A stretch of 6,831 nucleotides of DNA from Chromatiales bacterium (GTDB lineage Bacteria; Pseudomonadota; Gammaproteobacteria; UBA6429; Thiohalophilaceae). The DNA lies in contig JAHEDB010000117.1 in NCBI GenBank assembly GCA_024641465.1, positions 1 through 6,831 of the forward strand, written 5' to 3'. Made by a program: the position numbers and the translations under genes. The notes under the pieces are model-generated. The model searched no databases. It was not told the origin of the DNA and saw nothing but the letters and a program-made list of their open reading frames with translations. Positions 5,026 to 6,831 of this stretch are shown here, piece by piece (the stretch's first letter is position 1; every line of letters starts with the position of its first letter).

Positions 5026-6831
5026 ATGTCGAAGTTAATCTTACCACCGGCGGCCGTGTCGCTGCCGCGCCGTCGATTTGTGCAGGGCCTGGCCGCAGGC
5101 GGCGCCCTGCTGGCCCTGGGCTTCAATCCCACTCCGGGCCGTGCGGCAAGCCTGACATCACGCACCGGCCCACAGGTGTTACGCGGTAACCATTTTGATC
5201 TCACCTATAGCCCGATGCCGGTCAACTTTACCGGCAGTGAGCGCTATGCCACGGCGATAAATGGTTCGGTGCCTGCACCGGTGCTGCGCTGGCGCGAAGG
5301 TGAAACAGTCACCCTCAAGGTCACTAATAATATGGCGGTGGACACCTCCATTCACTGGCACGGCATTATCCTGCCGACGGAAATGGATGGCGTGCCCGGC
5401 CTCAGCTATGCCGGTATCAAACCGGGCGAAACGTTTACCTACAAGTTTCCGTTGCTGCAAAGCGGTACCTACTGGTATCACAGTCACTCGGGTTATCAGG
5501 AGCAGACCGGTGCCTATGGGGCGATCATCATCGACCCGAAGCAACCCGAACCCTTCAAGTATGACCGCGACTACGTGGTCATGCTGTCCGACTGGACCGA
5601 TGAAGACCCCAGCACCGTGTATGCCAAGCTGAAGAAGCAATCCGATTACTACAACTTCCGCGAACGTACCGTAGGTGACGCGTTCAGCGAAATTGGTGAG
5701 AAGGGCCTCGGTAACGTCATGGATGATCGCGCCATGTGGAATCAGATGCGCATGTCGGATCGGGATATCTCCGATGTCACTGGTTATGCCTATACCTTCC
5801 TGATGAACGGTGTCACTCCGGCCGAGGGCTGGATGGGGCTATTCAAGAGCGGTGAACGTGTGCGCCTGCGCTTTATCAATGGCGCTGCCATGACCTTCTT
5901 CGATGTGCGTATCCCCGGCCTGAAGATGACCGTGGTAGCCGCCGATGGCCAGTACATCGAACCGATCAGTGTCGACGAGTTTCGTATCGGCGTGGCCGAG
6001 ACCTATGATGTGATCGTCGAGCCCAAACACGACCGCGCCTACAGTGTCTTTGCCCAGACCATCGACCGCAGCGGCTATGCCCGCGGCACCCTCACCCCTG
6101 ACCCCGCCGTGACAATCGATGTCCCGGCCATGGACCCGGCGCCGCTGCTGGGTCATGCCGAGATGGGCATGGACATGAGCGGCGGTGCACACGCCGGGCA
6201 CAACATGGCGGGGATGGATCACTCCGCAAATAACATGGGCGGCATGGACCACTCGCAGCACAATATGCAGGGCATGAACCACTCCATGGATAACATGGCC
6301 GGGATGGATCACTCACAGCACAATATGCAGGCTGGTACGAAAAAACCCGCCATGGGTTCCGGTCGCGCCGGTTATGGCAGCAGCCGCAAGGTCGTACACG
6401 CCGAGACCGAGTATGGTCCGCATGTGGACATGCATGCCGATGGGGCACAGTACCGGCTCGACGACCCGGGCATCGGCCTGCGCAACAACGACCGCCGCGT
6501 GCTGACCTACGCCGACCTGCGCAATATCGGTAAAACCCGTGACCCGCGTGAACCAGAACGCGAGATCGACCTGCACCTGACCGGCAACATGAGCCGTTAC
6601 ATGTGGTCGATCAATGGCATCAAGTATGCCGAGTCCGACCCGCTGAAGTTCAAGTACGGGGAACGACTGCGCATCAATTTCATCAATGACACCATGATGA
6701 CCCACCCCATGCACATGCACGGTATGTGGAGCGAACTGGAGACCGGCGATCCAAAACACATCCCACGCAAACACACGGTGATTGTCCAGCCCGGCGCGCG
6801 GATCAGTTATCTGGTCACGGCCGATGCCAAG
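5026..6831 (+). CDS. copA: CopA-family Tat-exported multicopper oxidase (3' end outside window)
   Basis: The frame stays open for 602 codons to the window edge. Residues 13-30 carry a twin-arginine signal (SLPRRRFVQGLAAGG) with cleavage near GRA-A (residue 40). Cupredoxin domain 1 contains HWHG (110-113) and YWYHSHS (149-155), the type 2/type 3 copper ligands. Domain 2 covers about 250-365. A Met/His/Asp-rich linker (379-437) follows, then domain 3 with HPMHMHG (560-566). The final HCH ligand motif and stop lie beyond the window, so completeness cannot be judged, but about 95% of a usual CopA length is present. CopA/PcoA proteins are periplasmic, bind copper and oxidise Cu(I) in copper resistance. 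GAGG (5013-5016) lies 9 nt before the ATG. It follows the CopL-like gene, and copB is the usual next gene. Confidence 0.95.
   Translation, partial: MSKLILPPAAVSLPRRRFVQGLAAGGALLALGFNPTPGRAASLTSRTGPQVLRGNHFDLTYSPMPVNFTGSERYATAINGSVPAPVLRWREGETVTLKVTNNMAVDTSIHWHGIILPTEMDGVPGLSYAGIKPGETFTYKFPLLQSGTYWYHSHSGYQEQTGAYGAIIIDPKQPEPFKYDRDYVVMLSDWTDEDPSTVYAKLKKQSDYYNFRERTVGDAFSEIGEKGLGNVMDDRAMWNQMRMSDRDISDVTGYAYTFLMNGVTPAEGWMGLFKSGERVRLRFINGAAMTFFDVRIPGLKMTVVAADGQYIEPISVDEFRIGVAETYDVIVEPKHDRAYSVFAQTIDRSGYARGTLTPDPAVTIDVPAMDPAPLLGHAEMGMDMSGGAHAGHNMAGMDHSANNMGGMDHSQHNMQGMNHSMDNMAGMDHSQHNMQAGTKKPAMGSGRAGYGSSRKVVHAETEYGPHVDMHADGAQYRLDDPGIGLRNNDRRVLTYADLRNIGKTRDPREPEREIDLHLTGNMSRYMWSINGIKYAESDPLKFKYGERLRINFINDTMMTHPMHMHGMWSELETGDPKHIPRKHTVIVQPGARISYLVTADAK
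6196..6336 (+). repeat. 30-bp tandem repeat coding a Met-His-Asp decapeptide array in CopA
   Basis: Four in-frame 30-bp units (6196-6225, 6226-6255, 6256-6285, 6286-6315) plus a 21-bp partial fifth encode residues 391-437. The decapeptide consensus is xxNMxGM(D/N)HS. Units 1 and 4 share nearly identical 23-bp stretches, and units 3 and 5 share the 15-mer CAGCACAATATGCAG exactly, which points to expansion by slippage or unequal exchange of blocks. Similar MDHSxM repeats in CopA and PcoA are proposed Cu(I) sites using methionine thioethers and histidine. Confidence 0.9.

Noticed and set aside
5839..6312. - strand frame rich in His and Val, and the neighbouring frames at 5179-5640, 6092-6448 and 6313-6774
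   Set aside because: They lie inside copA. The apparent HVI/HAL repeats are the antisense image of the Met/His/Asp tandem array, not an independent His-rich protein.

Overview
The window looks like a chromosomal segment of a gammaproteobacterium. The grounds are a Gammaproteobacteria-type MltF lytic transglycosylase, a bacterial RIO1-like kinase of the PA4780 type, good Shine-Dalgarno sites, compact intergenic regions and a fairly balanced to mildly GC-rich composition. The taxonomic call is inference from gene content only. No tRNA, rRNA, CRISPR array, insertion sequence or phage gene is visible.

Layout from left to right: the last 34 codons of an unidentified + strand gene and a bidirectional hairpin terminator; a - strand gene for a Tat-exported, cysteine-packed copper storage protein (Csp1 type); a divergent regulatory region of about 310 bp; + strand mltF (peptidoglycan lytic transglycosylase) and, 147 bp on, a + strand RIO1-like kinase gene; a short convergent spacer with a hairpin; a - strand tandem CBS-domain protein; a strong intrinsic terminator; a - strand DUF302 protein; a divergent promoter region with a perfect dyad; then, on +, a small secreted His/Cys-rich protein (CopL-like) followed by copA, a Tat-exported multicopper oxidase that is cut off by the window end after 602 codons.

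The clearest theme is copper handling in the cell envelope. Csp1-like storage protein, a His/Cys-rich secreted peptide and CopA all carry export signals and dense thiol, imidazole or thioether ligands. They would cover storage, binding or sensing, and cuprous oxidation and sequestration respectively. The His/Cys peptide and copA look like one transcription unit with a perfect 9-bp hairpin just before copA. The Csp1 gene is about 4 kb away on the other strand, so shared regulation is only a hypothesis. The mltF, RIO kinase and CBS genes between them look like ordinary housekeeping or regulatory genes.

The most interesting points are the 30-bp/10-residue Met-His-Asp tandem array inside CopA, the secreted His/Cys peptide ahead of it, the dyad and hairpin elements around that operon, and the co-occurrence of a Tat-type Csp with a CopA-type oxidase. 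No wholly new system is evident; the novelty here is in arrangement and small elements.
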